From: Streptomyces sp. NRRL WC-3605
GTDB taxonomy: Bacteria; Actinomycetota; Actinomycetes; Streptomycetales; Streptomycetaceae
Assembly (NCBI RefSeq): GCF_001509795.1
Contig: NZ_LLZN01000056.1
Span: forward strand, 1 to 64,000
Reading direction: 5' to 3'
DNA: 64,000 nt
This document shows positions 27,191-36,013 of the stretch, piece by piece. The notes beneath the pieces are model-generated. The model was not told where the DNA came from. It saw only the letters and a program-made list of their open reading frames with translations, and ran no database searches. Made by a program: the position numbers and the translations under genes. The stretch's first letter is position 1, and each line of letters starts with the position of its first letter.

Positions 27191-29998
27191 TCAGCCCACC
27201 GACGAGTAGGCGACGACGCCCCGGAGCAGCCCGTCCACGGCCTTGCGCGCGTTCTTGGCCACGGTCGAGCCCTCCACGGGGGAGGCCGCCGCGATCTGCC
27301 CGAGCACGTCGATCACCTGCTTGCACCAGCGCACGAAGTCCCCGGCCGGCATCTCCGCCTCCCGCAGCACCTCGTCCAGGCCCTTGCCGTTGGCCCACAT
27401 GTAGGCGGCCCAGGCGAAGCCGAGGTCGGGTTCGCGCTGGCCGACGCCCTCGCTCTGGGTGATCCGGAAGTCCTCCTCCAGGGCGTCCAGGCGCCCCCAG
27501 ATCCGGACCATCTCGCCGAGCGCGGCCTTTGCCTTCCCGGACGGCAGCTTGGGAGCCATCGCGTCGTCCCCGACGCGGGACTCGTACACCAGCGCCGAGA
27601 CGCACGCGGCCAGTTCGGCCGGGTCCAAGCCCTCCCACACCCGCTCGCGCAGGCATTCGCTGGCCAGCAGGTCGAGTTCGCCGTACAGCCGGGCGAGCCG
27701 TCTGCCGTCGTCGGTGACCTCGTCACCCCGCAGGTAGTCCATCTCGGTGAGCAGGGCGACGATCCGGTCGAAGGTGCGCGCGATGGTGTTCGTGCGGCCC
27801 TCGATACGGCGTTCCAGCTGGGAGGTGTCGCGCAGCAGCCGGTGGTAGCGCTCGGCCCAGCGGGCGTGGTCCTCGCGGTCCTGGCAGCCGTGGCACGGGT
27901 GCGCGCGGATCGCCTTGCGCAGCCGGGCGATCTCCCGGTCGTCGGCGGCCTGCGAGCGCTGCTTGCGGTGGCGCTCCGGCGCGATGTGCCCCGCCTTGGT
28001 GCGCAGCGCGGACGCCAGGTCCCTGCGCGACTGCGGGGAGCGAGGGTTGAAGGACTTCGGGATGCGCATCCGCTCCAGCGCCTCCACGGGCACCGGGAAG
28101 TCGATGGACGCCAGCCGCTTGACCTGCCGTTCGGCGGTGAGGACCAGAGGGCGCGGACCGTCGTGGTGGTCGAAGCCGCGGTGCCCGTTGGACCGGCCGG
28201 CCGGCAGACCGGGGTCCAGCACGAGGGCGAGGCCCGCGTACTTGCCCGTCGGCACGTGGATGACGTCTCCCGGCTTGAGCCGCTCCAGGGCGACCGCGGA
28301 CTCCGCGCGGCGCTGCGCCGCTCCCTGCCGGGCCAACTCGGTCTCGCGGTCCTTGAGTTCGCGGCGCAGCCGCGCGTACTCATCGAAGTCGCCGAGGTGG
28401 CAGGTCATGGACGCCTTGTAGCCGGAGAGCCCCTCCTCGTTGCGCTGCACCTGCCGGGAGATGCCGACGACCGACTTGTCGGCCTGGAACTGGGCGAACG
28501 ACGTCTCCAGCAGCTCGCGCGAGCGGTGCCGGCCGAACTGCTCGACCAGGTTGACCGCCATGTTGTACGACGGCTTGAAGCTGGAGCGCAGCGGATAGGT
28601 GCGGGTGCCGGCGAGTCCCGCGAGGTGCTCGGGGCTCATGCCGCGCTGCCACAGCACCACGGCGTGCCCCTCGACATCGATGCCGCGGCGGCCCGCACGA
28701 CCGGTGAGCTGGGTGTATTCACCGGGGGTGATGTCGGCGTGCTGCTCGCCGTTCCACTTGACGAGCTTCTCCAGGACCACCGAGCGGGCCGGCATGTTGA
28801 TGCCGAGGGCGAGGGTCTCGGTGGCGAAGACGGCCTTGACGAGGCCGCGGACGAACAGCTCCTCGACGACCTCCTTGAACGTCGGGAGCATCCCGGCGTG
28901 GTGGGCGGCTATACCGCGCTCCAGGCCCTCCAGCCACTCGTAGTAGCCGAGGACGTGCAGGTCCTCGGTCGGGATGGCGGCGGTGCGCTCCTCGACCAGG
29001 GCGCGCACCCGCTCCCGGGCCTCGTCGTCGTTGAGCCGCAGCCCCGCGTACAGGCACTGCTGGACGGCGGCCTCGCAGGCGGCGCGGCTGAAGATGAACG
29101 TGATGGCGGGCAGCAGACCCTCGGCGTCGAGCCGTTCGATGACTTCGGGGCGGCCCGGGGTCCACACGCGGGAGCGCTGGCGGCGCTCGCGCTCGCGGTC
29201 GGCCTCCCGCATGGCACGGCCGCGTCTGCGGTCCTGGTAGGAGGGCCGGGTGGCCTCCATGCGCGCCAGCCGGGTCAGGTCGGGGTTGACGGCCTTGCGG
29301 TGGCCCTCGCCCTCCTCGAACAGGTCGTACATCCGGCGTCCGGCGAGGACGTGCTGGAACAGCGGCACGGGCCGGTGCTCGGAGACGATCACCTCGGTGT
29401 CGCCGCGGACGGTGTCGAGCCAGTCGCCGAACTCCTCGGCGTTGGAGACGGTCGCCGACAGCGAGACCAGGGTGACCGACTCGGGGAGGTGGATGATCAC
29501 TTCCTCCCAGACGGCGCCGCGGAAGCGGTCGGAGAGGTAGTGCACCTCGTCCATGACGACGTAGCCGAGGCCGAGGAGGGTCTGCGACCCGGCGTACAGC
29601 ATGTTCCGCAGGACCTCGGTCGTCATCACGACGATCGGGGCGTTGGAGTTGATGCTGTTGTCACCGGTGAGCAGACCGACCTTGTCGTCCCCGTAGCGGC
29701 GGCACAGGTCGGCGTACTTCTGGTTGGACAGCGCCTTGATGGGCGTCGTGTAGAAGCACTTCTTCCCCTGCAGCAGGGCGAGGTGCACGGCGAACTCGCC
29801 GACGATCGTCTTGCCCGAGCCGGTGGGCGCGGCCACCAGGACGCCCTTGCCCTCCTCCAGGGCCTGGCACGCCTCGATCTGGAAGGGGTCGAGGCCGAAG
29901 TCGTACATCTCGCGGAAGGAGGCGAGCGCGGTGGCCTGCTCGGCAGCGCGCCTGCGTGCTGCCGCGTACCGCTCGGCCGGTGAGAGATCCTCTGTCAT
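27191..29998 (-). CDS. helY: DEAD/DEAH-box helicase HelY (Ski2/Mtr4-like)
   Basis: A 935-residue superfamily-2 helicase. It has the Q-motif-like FGLDPFQIEACQALEEG, Walker A APTGSGKT, the DEVH box (VMDEVHYLSDRFRG), motif III SATVSNA, and motif VI QLTGRAGRRGID. A long C-terminal DSHCT-type domain completes the Ski2/Mtr4 architecture. The mycobacterial HelY next to tatC is syntenic. The ATG at 29998 is favoured over an upstream start at 30043, because a DNA-damage-type promoter with its -10 at 30009-30014 lies between them. It is the first gene of its own unit. Role in DNA repair or RNA turnover is not settled. Confidence 0.88.
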   Translation of the reverse strand: MTEDLSPAERYAAARRRAAEQATALASFREMYDFGLDPFQIEACQALEEGKGVLVAAPTGSGKTIVGEFAVHLALLQGKKCFYTTPIKALSNQKYADLCRRYGDDKVGLLTGDNSINSNAPIVVMTTEVLRNMLYAGSQTLLGLGYVVMDEVHYLSDRFRGAVWEEVIIHLPESVTLVSLSATVSNAEEFGDWLDTVRGDTEVIVSEHRPVPLFQHVLAGRRMYDLFEEGEGHRKAVNPDLTRLARMEATRPSYQDRRRGRAMREADRERERRQRSRVWTPGRPEVIERLDAEGLLPAITFIFSRAACEAAVQQCLYAGLRLNDDEARERVRALVEERTAAIPTEDLHVLGYYEWLEGLERGIAAHHAGMLPTFKEVVEELFVRGLVKAVFATETLALGINMPARSVVLEKLVKWNGEQHADITPGEYTQLTGRAGRRGIDVEGHAVVLWQRGMSPEHLAGLAGTRTYPLRSSFKPSYNMAVNLVEQFGRHRSRELLETSFAQFQADKSVVGISRQVQRNEEGLSGYKASMTCHLGDFDEYARLRRELKDRETELARQGAAQRRAESAVALERLKPGDVIHVPTGKYAGLALVLDPGLPAGRSNGHRGFDHHDGPRPLVLTAERQVKRLASIDFPVPVEALERMRIPKSFNPRSPQSRRDLASALRTKAGHIAPERHRKQRSQAADDREIARLRKAIRAHPCHGCQDREDHARWAERYHRLLRDTSQLERRIEGRTNTIARTFDRIVALLTEMDYLRGDEVTDDGRRLARLYGELDLLASECLRERVWEGLDPAELAACVSALVYESRVGDDAMAPKLPSGKAKAALGEMVRIWGRLDALEEDFRITQSEGVGQREPDLGFAWAAYMWANGKGLDEVLREAEMPAGDFVRWCKQVIDVLGQIAAASPVEGSTVAKNARKAVDGLLRGVVAYSSVG

Positions 29999-30008
29999 CG
30001 TGCTTTCG

Positions 30009-30031
30009 AGCGTACCGGGCGCCACTGACAA
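30009..30031 (-). promoter_or_regulatory. PafBC/RecA-NDp promoter of helY (full consensus match)
   Basis: On the minus strand this reads TTGTCAGTG, eight bases, TACGCT. That is a complete match to the TTGTCRGTG-N8-TAnnnT promoter of LexA-independent DNA-damage genes in actinobacteria. The -10 ends ten bases before the helY ATG, so the transcript would have only a few leader bases. Confidence 0.8.
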
Positions 30032-30173
30032 CGGGACGATCATTATCCGGATCAGCGGCCGGATCGGGATCAGCGCCCGGCGCCCCGGCGTCCGTCCGGC
30101 GCATGACCGCGGAGCGCGAGCGGCCGGGTACGCCCCGTGGGCGCCCCGGCCGTGTGCACGTGCCGTCCGGCGG

Positions 30174-31127
30174 TCAGGTCACGTCGTCGTAGCCGTTGAT
30201 CCTGTCCCTCTCCGCGGTGGCCTGCTCCGGCAGGGCGCGGCTCGCCGTCACCGGCACGGCCTCGTCGATGTCTTCGGGAGTGAGGTCCAGGTCCGATGCC
30301 TCGTCGTCGCCGGGGCCTTCCGCCTCACGGCGAGCGCGGCGCTTGTCGTTGAGGAGTGCGATGGCCGTCGCGGCGAAGTACAGGATCCAGATCGGGCCCG
30401 CGAGCGCCAGCATGGAGATCGGGTCCGTGCTGGGCGTGGCGATCGCCGCGAAGAGCGTGATGCCCAGAACCATGCCGCGCCACCAGCCGGCCATCTTCTT
30501 GCCGGACAGCACGCCGCCGAAGTTCAGCATCACCAGCAGCAGCGGCAGCTCGAACGAGAGGCCGAAGACGACGATCATCCGCATGATCAGCTGCAGCAGG
30601 TCGTCGAGGGGGAGCTGATTGTCGCTGCCGATGATCGAGAACTCGAGCATCACCGACGCCATCTTGGGCAGCGACCAGTACGCGAAGTAGGCGCCCATGA
30701 GGAACAGGGGGAAGCCCGCCCCCACGAAGGCGAGACTGTACTTCTTCTCGTGCCGGTGCAGGCCCGGCGCGATGAATCCCCAGAGCTGGTAGAGCCACAC
30801 GGGAGCGGCCAGCACCAGACCCGACGACAGGGACACCGTCAGAGCCAGCGTGAACGGACTCAGCAGGCCGTTCTGCACGATGCGTGCGCACTGGGTCTCA
30901 TTGGGGTTCTTGGCCAGTTCGGCGAAGCTGTAGTCGCATCCCACCGCCTGGAGGATGGGATCCGTGAAGAACTGGATGGTGTCCTTGTAGAAGAAGGCTG
31001 CCACCACCGTCGTGACAAGGATCGCCAACAGGCTCTTGACGAGCCGGTTGCGGAGCTCGCGAAGGTGCTCCGCGAGCGGCATCCGCCCCTCGGGGTCCTT
31101 CTCCTGTTTGCGGGCAGACTTCAGCAA
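30174..31127 (-). CDS. tatC: Sec-independent protein translocase TatC
   Basis: A 317-residue six-helix membrane protein. It has the conserved N-terminal LAEHLRELRNRLVKS segment, the FLMGAYFAYWSLPKM region and the LSFELPLLLVML helix. A C-terminal cytoplasmic tail of about 60 residues is highly acidic and not conserved. TatC recognises twin-arginine signal peptides. It lies 47 bases downstream of tatA in the same orientation, so the two are probably one unit. TatB is not in this window. Confidence 0.96.
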   Translation of the reverse strand: MLKSARKQEKDPEGRMPLAEHLRELRNRLVKSLLAILVTTVVAAFFYKDTIQFFTDPILQAVGCDYSFAELAKNPNETQCARIVQNGLLSPFTLALTVSLSSGLVLAAPVWLYQLWGFIAPGLHRHEKKYSLAFVGAGFPLFLMGAYFAYWSLPKMASVMLEFSIIGSDNQLPLDDLLQLIMRMIVVFGLSFELPLLLVMLNFGGVLSGKKMAGWWRGMVLGITLFAAIATPSTDPISMLALAGPIWILYFAATAIALLNDKRRARREAEGPGDDEASDLDLTPEDIDEAVPVTASRALPEQATAERDRINGYDDVT

Positions 31128-31174
31128 CCCACGTTCCCATCTCGTGCGGCGGGCCGGAGGTCACCGGCCCTGCG

Positions 31175-31468
31175 TCAGCGCTGCGTGGTGTCCGTCGACT
31201 CGTTGACCGGGCGCGAGCTGTTCACGTCGCCGGGGGAAGCCTGGATGACGCGCTGGGCGGGGGGCTGCTGCTGGTCGCCGGTGGTGTTGTTCGGCGGGTC
31301 GGCGGGGGCGGCGGACTTGTCGTCGTCCTTCATCGCCTTGGCCTCGCTCTTGAGGATGCGGGCCGACTTGCCGAGGGAGCGGGCCATGTCCGGAAGCTTC
31401 TTCGCACCGAACAACAGGATGATGACGACGAGGATCAGGATGATCTCGGTGGGGCCGAGCCTACCCAT
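31175..31468 (-). CDS. tatA: Sec-independent protein translocase TatA
   Basis: A 97-residue protein with one N-terminal transmembrane helix (about residues 5-20), the FGAKKLPDMARSLGKSARILKSEAKAM amphipathic helix and a polar Gln/Pro-rich tail. It forms the pore-like oligomer for folded-protein export with TatC, which is encoded directly downstream. The FG dipeptide at the hinge is the family hallmark. Confidence 0.95.
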   Translation of the reverse strand: MGRLGPTEIILILVVIILLFGAKKLPDMARSLGKSARILKSEAKAMKDDDKSAAPADPPNNTTGDQQQPPAQRVIQASPGDVNSSRPVNESTDTTQR

Positions 31469-31725
31469 AGCTGTATACCTTCTTCACCGAGGCGACATGG
31501 TCCGAATACCCGGCCGGTCGGACATACATCCGACCACCGTGCTGCCAGCGATCGTAACGCTCAGGGGTGAACGCAGGACAATCCCTGTGCATACTCCCAG
31601 TCGCGTGCCCGCGCCTCGCTCCCGGGCCGCAAGTGTGCAGCGTACCTGCCACCCACAGCCGCTCGACAGGGCGAAGGGGTGCAAAACGCACACGGTCCGG
31701 TACTCACACCGATTCCTTGAGCGCC

Positions 31726-31920
31726 CTACAGGGAGTCCGCTGCCCGGGCCACACCGGCCGACGCCCGCTCCAGGTCCTCCGCCGCCCTGTTGATACGGCG
31801 GGCCGACTCCGTCACCTGACGGCCCAGGCGCTGCGCCTCCACGAACACCCGCACGGCGAGCACACCGAGAACGGCGAGACCCACGAAACCCACAGCTACC
31901 GCGAACATCGGCCAGAACAT
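31726..31920 (-). CDS. Small membrane protein of unknown function
   Basis: A 64-residue protein with one N-terminal transmembrane helix (about residues 5-27) followed by an amphipathic, Ala/Arg/Glu-rich helix. It lies between tatA and a small zinc-ribbon protein with clear gaps, and streptomycetes keep a small open frame here in my memory of the region. I do not recognise a function. It is supported by codon bias, length and position only. Confidence 0.6.
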   Translation of the reverse strand: MFWPMFAVAVGFVGLAVLGVLAVRVFVEAQRLGRQVTESARRINRAAEDLERASAGVARAADSL

Positions 31921-31939
31921 GAGCCGAGCCTAGACCGTC

Positions 31940-32197
31940 CTAGGGGGTGTGCAGCCGCAGGGTGCTGACGCCGCCGCCCGTCAGCAGCTCGACGATCCGC
32001 TCCCCCGCCGGCTTGCGGACCCCGGCCCCGCACGCGGGGCACGTGAACGAGTAGAACGTCGTACGACTGCTGGCGCCGATGACGAGTCTGAGGGCCTGCG
32101 CGGCGAGTTCGAACCGGCCCCGGCAGTCCGGGCAGCCCGCCCGGAACAGCACCGGGGTCACGCTTCTCATCCCGGCAAAGGCGGATGCCACCGTCAC
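31940..32197 (-). CDS. Small zinc-ribbon protein
   Basis: An 85-residue protein with two Cys pairs, CPDC and CPAC, spaced about 34 residues apart, as in a rubredoxin-like zinc ribbon. The rest is a beta-rich core and a short C-terminal tail. The open frame runs farther upstream, and either GTG 32197 or ATG 32170 could be the start. Its function is unknown. It lies between the tat genes and pafC on the same strand and is probably part of that cluster. Confidence 0.65.
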   Translation of the reverse strand: MTVASAFAGMRSVTPVLFRAGCPDCRGRFELAAQALRLVIGASSRTTFYSFTCPACGAGVRKPAGERIVELLTGGGVSTLRLHTP

Positions 32198-32297
32198 TGC
32201 CCGCACCCCGGACGTCGCCGACTCGCTCAAAGTCCCGCTCCCGCCTGTCGCCTGCTGCCGTGCCGCCGGCCCGGCCGGCCGCCGGACCGCCTCGCCC

Positions 32298-33314
32298 TCA
32301 CTGTCCGTCGTGCGCCGCGTGCGCCGCGCCGGCGCCCCGCATCTCCATCCCGTCGTACGCCGCCAGCGCCTCGCGGGCCGCCCGCCGGGCACTGTCGGCC
32401 AGCTCGGGCGGCGACACGATCCGCCCGTCCCGGCCGAGCCGCAGCGCCAGCCGCCGCAGGGACGTCGGGTCGGGCGTACGCAAGGTGATACGCAGCCCGC
32501 CGTCGGGAAGCTCATCGGCGCTGTCGTGCGGGTAGTACTCGGCGACCCAGCGGCCGCCCGGACCGACCTCGACCACGACCTCCGGGTCCTCCGCCGCGGG
32601 CTGCACCAGCCCCTCGGAGAGGTCCCGCAGCTCCACCTCCGGCGGCGCGGACGGCTCGTCGAGGATCTTGATCTCGGCCACCCGGTCCAGCCGGAAGGTG
32701 CGCCGCGCCTCGGAGCGCCGGCACCACGCCTCCACATAGGTGTGGCCCACGCTGACCAGCCGGATCGGGTCGATCTCCCGCTCGGTCACCTCGTCCCGGG
32801 CCGGCGAGTAGTACCGGATCCACAGCCGGCGCCGCTCGGAGATCGCCCGGTCGACGTCCGCGAAGACCCCGCCCTCCGACTCGAACGTCACCGACAGCCG
32901 GGCGCTGGACACGGCCGCCTCACCGGCCGCCGTCTCCACCTTCGCGGTGGCCCGCAGCAGCGCCTGCCGGTCGCTCTCGCGCAGCCCCGGCAGCGTGGCC
33001 ACCGCGCGGGCCGCCACCAGCAGCGCGGTCGCCTCGTCGGCGGCCAGCCGCAGCGGCTCGGCGACGTCGTCGGGGTTGTGCCACCAGATACGCTCGCCGT
33101 CGGTGTCGATGTCGAGCAGATCACCGCCCCGGAAACTCGTACCGCACATGGGCAGCACGTCGAGGTCGGAGACCAGCTCGTCCTCGGAGATGCCGAACGC
33201 ACGGGCGACGTCCTCGACGCGCGCGCCGGGCCGCTCTCTCAGATAGGTCACGAGGGAGAGCATCCGCCGCGTCTGGTCGATGGCGCTCGTGGGCCTGACC
33301 GGTTTGCCTGCCAC
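32298..33314 (-). CDS. pafC: WYL-domain DNA-damage activator subunit PafC
   Basis: A 338-residue transcription factor with a winged helix-turn-helix at about residues 10-70 (SAIDQTRRMLSLVTYLRERPGARVEDVARAF), a WYL domain (RLVSVGHTYVEAWCRRSEARRTFRLDRVAEI) and a C-terminal extension. With PafB it forms a heterodimer that activates DNA-repair genes after damage, independently of LexA. The GTG start is preceded by GGAG and lies 19 bases after the pafB stop, so the pair is an operon. The tat-side position matches mycobacterial synteny. Confidence 0.92.
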   Translation of the reverse strand: MAGKPVRPTSAIDQTRRMLSLVTYLRERPGARVEDVARAFGISEDELVSDLDVLPMCGTSFRGGDLLDIDTDGERIWWHNPDDVAEPLRLAADEATALLVAARAVATLPGLRESDRQALLRATAKVETAAGEAAVSSARLSVTFESEGGVFADVDRAISERRRLWIRYYSPARDEVTEREIDPIRLVSVGHTYVEAWCRRSEARRTFRLDRVAEIKILDEPSAPPEVELRDLSEGLVQPAAEDPEVVVEVGPGGRWVAEYYPHDSADELPDGGLRITLRTPDPTSLRRLALRLGRDGRIVSPPELADSARRAAREALAAYDGMEMRGAGAAHAAHDGQ

Positions 33315-33333
33315 TGTCTTGCTCCGCTCCCCC

Positions 33334-34287
33334 TCAGCCCTTGGCCACGGCACGCAGCCGGTCCACCACGTCGGCCCGCAGCTCGGCCGGCTCGACCACC
33401 ACCACGTCCGGCCCGAACTCCACCAGCCAGGCATCCAGGCCGTGGCCGTACGGAATCTCCAACTCGTCCCAGCCGTCCCCGAGTTCCCGAACCGAGGTGG
33501 CCTTCGCCCGAAGGGGGTACCCGGCGCCCGTGCGCAGCCGGATCAGCGCGGACCGGTCGGCGATCTCCCCCGCCCAGCTCGCCACGGTCTCGCGCACGGT
33601 CACGACGTCCGGCACCTCTGCGGTGAACCGGCCGCCGCGGCTGCGCACCTTGCCGGTGATCCGGGACAGCCGGAACACCCGCTCGGCACCCCGGTCGCGG
33701 TCCCAGCCCGCCAGGTACCAGTGGCCACGCCAGCACTCCAGCGCCCACGGCTCCACATGCCGGGGCTCGGGGCGGGCGGCGGTGGCCTTGCGGTACTCGA
33801 ACATGACCGGCCGCCGGTCCCGGCAGGCCAGCATCAGCGGCTCGAACGCCGCCTCGTGCACCGGGATACGGGGCTCCAGGGCGCTGTGCGGCTCGTACGG
33901 GTCGACGTCCTCCGGCAGACCGGCCGCGCGCAGCTTCTGCAGGGCACCGCTGGCCGCGCCCGCGAGCCGGGCCTGCTGCCACACCTTCGCGGCCAGCCCG
34001 AGCGCGGCGGCCTCCTCGGCGTCCAGGGTGATCGGCGGCAACCGGTTGCTGTCACGGCGGGCCAGGTAGCCGACCTCGCCGTCCAGGTTCTCCACGGTCT
34101 CGATGACCAGGCCGAGCTCGCGCAGATCATCCTTGTCGCGCTCGAACATCCGGTTGAAGGAGTCGTCGGAGCCCGCTTCCAGGTAGGCCTCGATGGACTC
34201 ACGCAGCTCGCGCTTGCTCAGCGGCCGCCGCGTCCCGAGCAGACACAGCGCCAGATTCATGAGCCGCTCTGCCTTGGCAATGGCCAT
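33334..34287 (-). CDS. pafB: WYL-domain DNA-damage activator subunit PafB
   Basis: A 317-residue paralogue of PafC with an HTH at about residues 5-60 (MAIAKAERLMNLALCLLGTRRPLSKRELRESIEAYLEAG), a WYL domain in its central part (RPVMFEYRKATAARPEPRHVEPWALECWRGHWYLAGWDRDRGAERVF) and the shared C-terminal domain. It is the upstream gene of the pafB-pafC pair. Its name comes from the proteasome-accessory-factor locus; its actual role is sensing single-stranded DNA and activating repair genes. Confidence 0.92.
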   Translation of the reverse strand: MAIAKAERLMNLALCLLGTRRPLSKRELRESIEAYLEAGSDDSFNRMFERDKDDLRELGLVIETVENLDGEVGYLARRDSNRLPPITLDAEEAAALGLAAKVWQQARLAGAASGALQKLRAAGLPEDVDPYEPHSALEPRIPVHEAAFEPLMLACRDRRPVMFEYRKATAARPEPRHVEPWALECWRGHWYLAGWDRDRGAERVFRLSRITGKVRSRGGRFTAEVPDVVTVRETVASWAGEIADRSALIRLRTGAGYPLRAKATSVRELGDGWDELEIPYGHGLDAWLVEFGPDVVVVEPAELRADVVDRLRAVAKG

Positions 34288-34343
34288 CGACGCCCTTCGC
34301 CTTCCCTATGGTGCTTACGACCGATGACCGTACCGCCCCGCGG

Positions 34344-34367
34344 GGGCCCGGCAAAAGCCGAGGGCCC
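34344..34367. terminator. Probable hairpin terminator downstream of the short FKBP gene
   Basis: GGGCCC arms at 34344-34349 and 34362-34367 with a short pairable GGC/GCC interior. A second small CATGCC/GGCATG hairpin follows at 34368-34384. Both lie between the short FKBP gene and pafB. Confidence 0.55.
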
Positions 34368-34443
34368 ATGCCCGGACAGGCATGGACCCCAGGTAGTCGG
34401 CTTCGGTCGCCCACCGATCACGGTCGGCGACCGGACGCGACGG

Positions 34444-34815
34444 TCAGACGCCGAGCAGGTCGACCACGAAGATCAGCGTCTCGCCGGGCTTGATCGCCGG
34501 CGTCGGGCTCTGGTTGCCGTAGGCCAGGTGCGTCGGGATCGTCAGCTGACGGCGGCCACCGACTTTCATGCCCTGCACGCCCTTGTCCCAGCCCTTGATG
34601 ACCCGGCCACCACCCAGCGGGAAGCGGAACGGCGTGCCACGGTTCCAGCTGGCGTCGAACTCCTCGCCCGTGCTGAAGGCCACACCCACATAGTGGACGG
34701 TGACGGTCTGACCCGCCTCCGCGACCGGACCGTCGCCCTCCCAGATGTCCTTGATCTCGAGGTCCGCCGGGGGCTCGCCGCCCGGGAAGTCGATCTCGGG
34801 CTTGTCGATGCTCAC
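34444..34815 (-). CDS. FKBP-type peptidyl-prolyl isomerase, cytoplasmic
   Basis: A 123-residue single-domain FKBP. It has the signature VTVHYVGVAFSTGEEFDASW, the VIKGWDKGVQGMKVGGRRQLTIP segment and the active-site aromatic and Asp residues of the fold. No signal peptide is present, so it acts in the cytoplasm. It lies 65 bases downstream of the larger, secreted FKBP gene on the same strand. Both flank pafB and pafA in streptomycetes. Substrates are unknown. Confidence 0.93.
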   Translation of the reverse strand: MSIDKPEIDFPGGEPPADLEIKDIWEGDGPVAEAGQTVTVHYVGVAFSTGEEFDASWNRGTPFRFPLGGGRVIKGWDKGVQGMKVGGRRQLTIPTHLAYGNQSPTPAIKPGETLIFVVDLLGV

Positions 34816-34880
34816 GTCTTACGCTCCATGCTTTTCGTGGAAAGACAACGCGGTCAGTCTTTCATTCACCCGGGATGCGG

Positions 34881-35882
34881 TCACATCTTGGCGAGGATGT
34901 CGACGCTGAACACCAGCGTGGCGTTCTTCGCGATGCCGCTGCCCTGCGGCGGCTGGTCGCCGTACCCCAGCTCCGGCGGGATGGCGATGAGGACACGGCT
35001 GCCGACCTTCTTGCCGGCCAGCCCCTGCGACCAGCCCTTGACGACCTGCGCCAGCGGGAACGACACGAGCTGCTTCGCCGCGTACGACGAGTCGAACTCC
35101 TTGCCCGTGTCCCACTGCACACCCTTGTACTGCACCAGGACGGTGTTCTCCGCGGCGACCTCGTCGCCGTCACCCTCCAGGATGTAGTTCGACACGAGCT
35201 TCTTCGGCGGGTCCGTCTTCGGGACCTCGATGGAGGGCGCCTTGCCGTCGGTGTTGGTGCCCACCTTCGGCAGGTCCGCGTCGTCCTGGGCGACCTTCGT
35301 GCCCTTCGCGGAACTCGACGCGTTGAACGAGTCCTCGATGTCCACCACGAACACCAGGGTGTCGGTGCCCTTGATCCCCGCCTGCTCGTTGCCCTCCTTG
35401 CCGTAGCCCCAGGTGGGCGGCACGGCCATCTCGACCCGGCTGCCGACCTTCTTGCCCGTCAGCGCGTACCGCCAGCCGTCGATGATGCGGCCCTGCGACA
35501 GCTGGATCAGCAGCGGCGTCTTCCGGTCGTAGGAGTTGTCGAAGACCTTGGCCGTCGCCCAGATCTGCCCCAGGTAGTTCGCCTGCAGGTAGTCGTTCTC
35601 CGCGACCGTCTTGCCGTTGCCCGCGACGACCGTACGCACCGCCAGGTCCTTCGACGGCTCCCCCTCGCCCTTGGCGACCGTCGGCTTCTCACCGAACTTC
35701 GTGCCCGCGGTGATCGCCGGCAGCGGACCGTCCACGATCTTCGGCGACGGCGCGGCCGACTGCTCCGGCGCGGACGGCGACACGCTGTCACTCGCCTCGC
35801 CCCCCGAGTCCTTGTCGTCACCGCAAGCGGCGAGCGTGACCATTCCTGCGGGCACGGCGATGAGAAGTGAGCGTCGGCGCAC
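34881..35882 (-). CDS. Lipoprotein with two FKBP-type isomerase domains
   Basis: A 333-residue exported protein with an N-terminal signal ending in a lipobox (VTLAAC) followed by a Ser/Pro/Glu-rich spacer. Two FKBP domains follow, one at about residues 70-180 (TVAENDYLQANYLGQIW) and one in the C-terminal 110 residues (AENTVLVQYKGVQWDTGKEFDSSYAAKQ). It would assist folding of exported proteins at the outer face of the membrane. GTG 35882 has a GAGG site and gives a good signal peptide; the frame is open farther upstream. Confidence 0.88.
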   Translation of the reverse strand: MRRRSLLIAVPAGMVTLAACGDDKDSGGEASDSVSPSAPEQSAAPSPKIVDGPLPAITAGTKFGEKPTVAKGEGEPSKDLAVRTVVAGNGKTVAENDYLQANYLGQIWATAKVFDNSYDRKTPLLIQLSQGRIIDGWRYALTGKKVGSRVEMAVPPTWGYGKEGNEQAGIKGTDTLVFVVDIEDSFNASSSAKGTKVAQDDADLPKVGTNTDGKAPSIEVPKTDPPKKLVSNYILEGDGDEVAAENTVLVQYKGVQWDTGKEFDSSYAAKQLVSFPLAQVVKGWSQGLAGKKVGSRVLIAIPPELGYGDQPPQGSGIAKNATLVFSVDILAKM

Positions 35883-35946
35883 GGTGGGGGCCTCATAATC
35901 AGTCGATCTTGTGGACAGGCGTGCGCGCAACTCTACGGCGTGAGAA

Positions 35947-35975
35947 GGGCGCCGTACGGGTAACGTACGGCGCCC
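35947..35975. terminator. Hairpin terminator of pafA
   Basis: A perfect 12-bp stem (35947-35958 with 35964-35975) and a five-base loop, 38 bases beyond the pafA stop. No T run is present, as usual in Streptomyces. Confidence 0.85.
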
Positions 35976-36013
35976 GTGTTGCGTTCCGGCGGCCCGTCCG
36001 GACCACCGACGCC

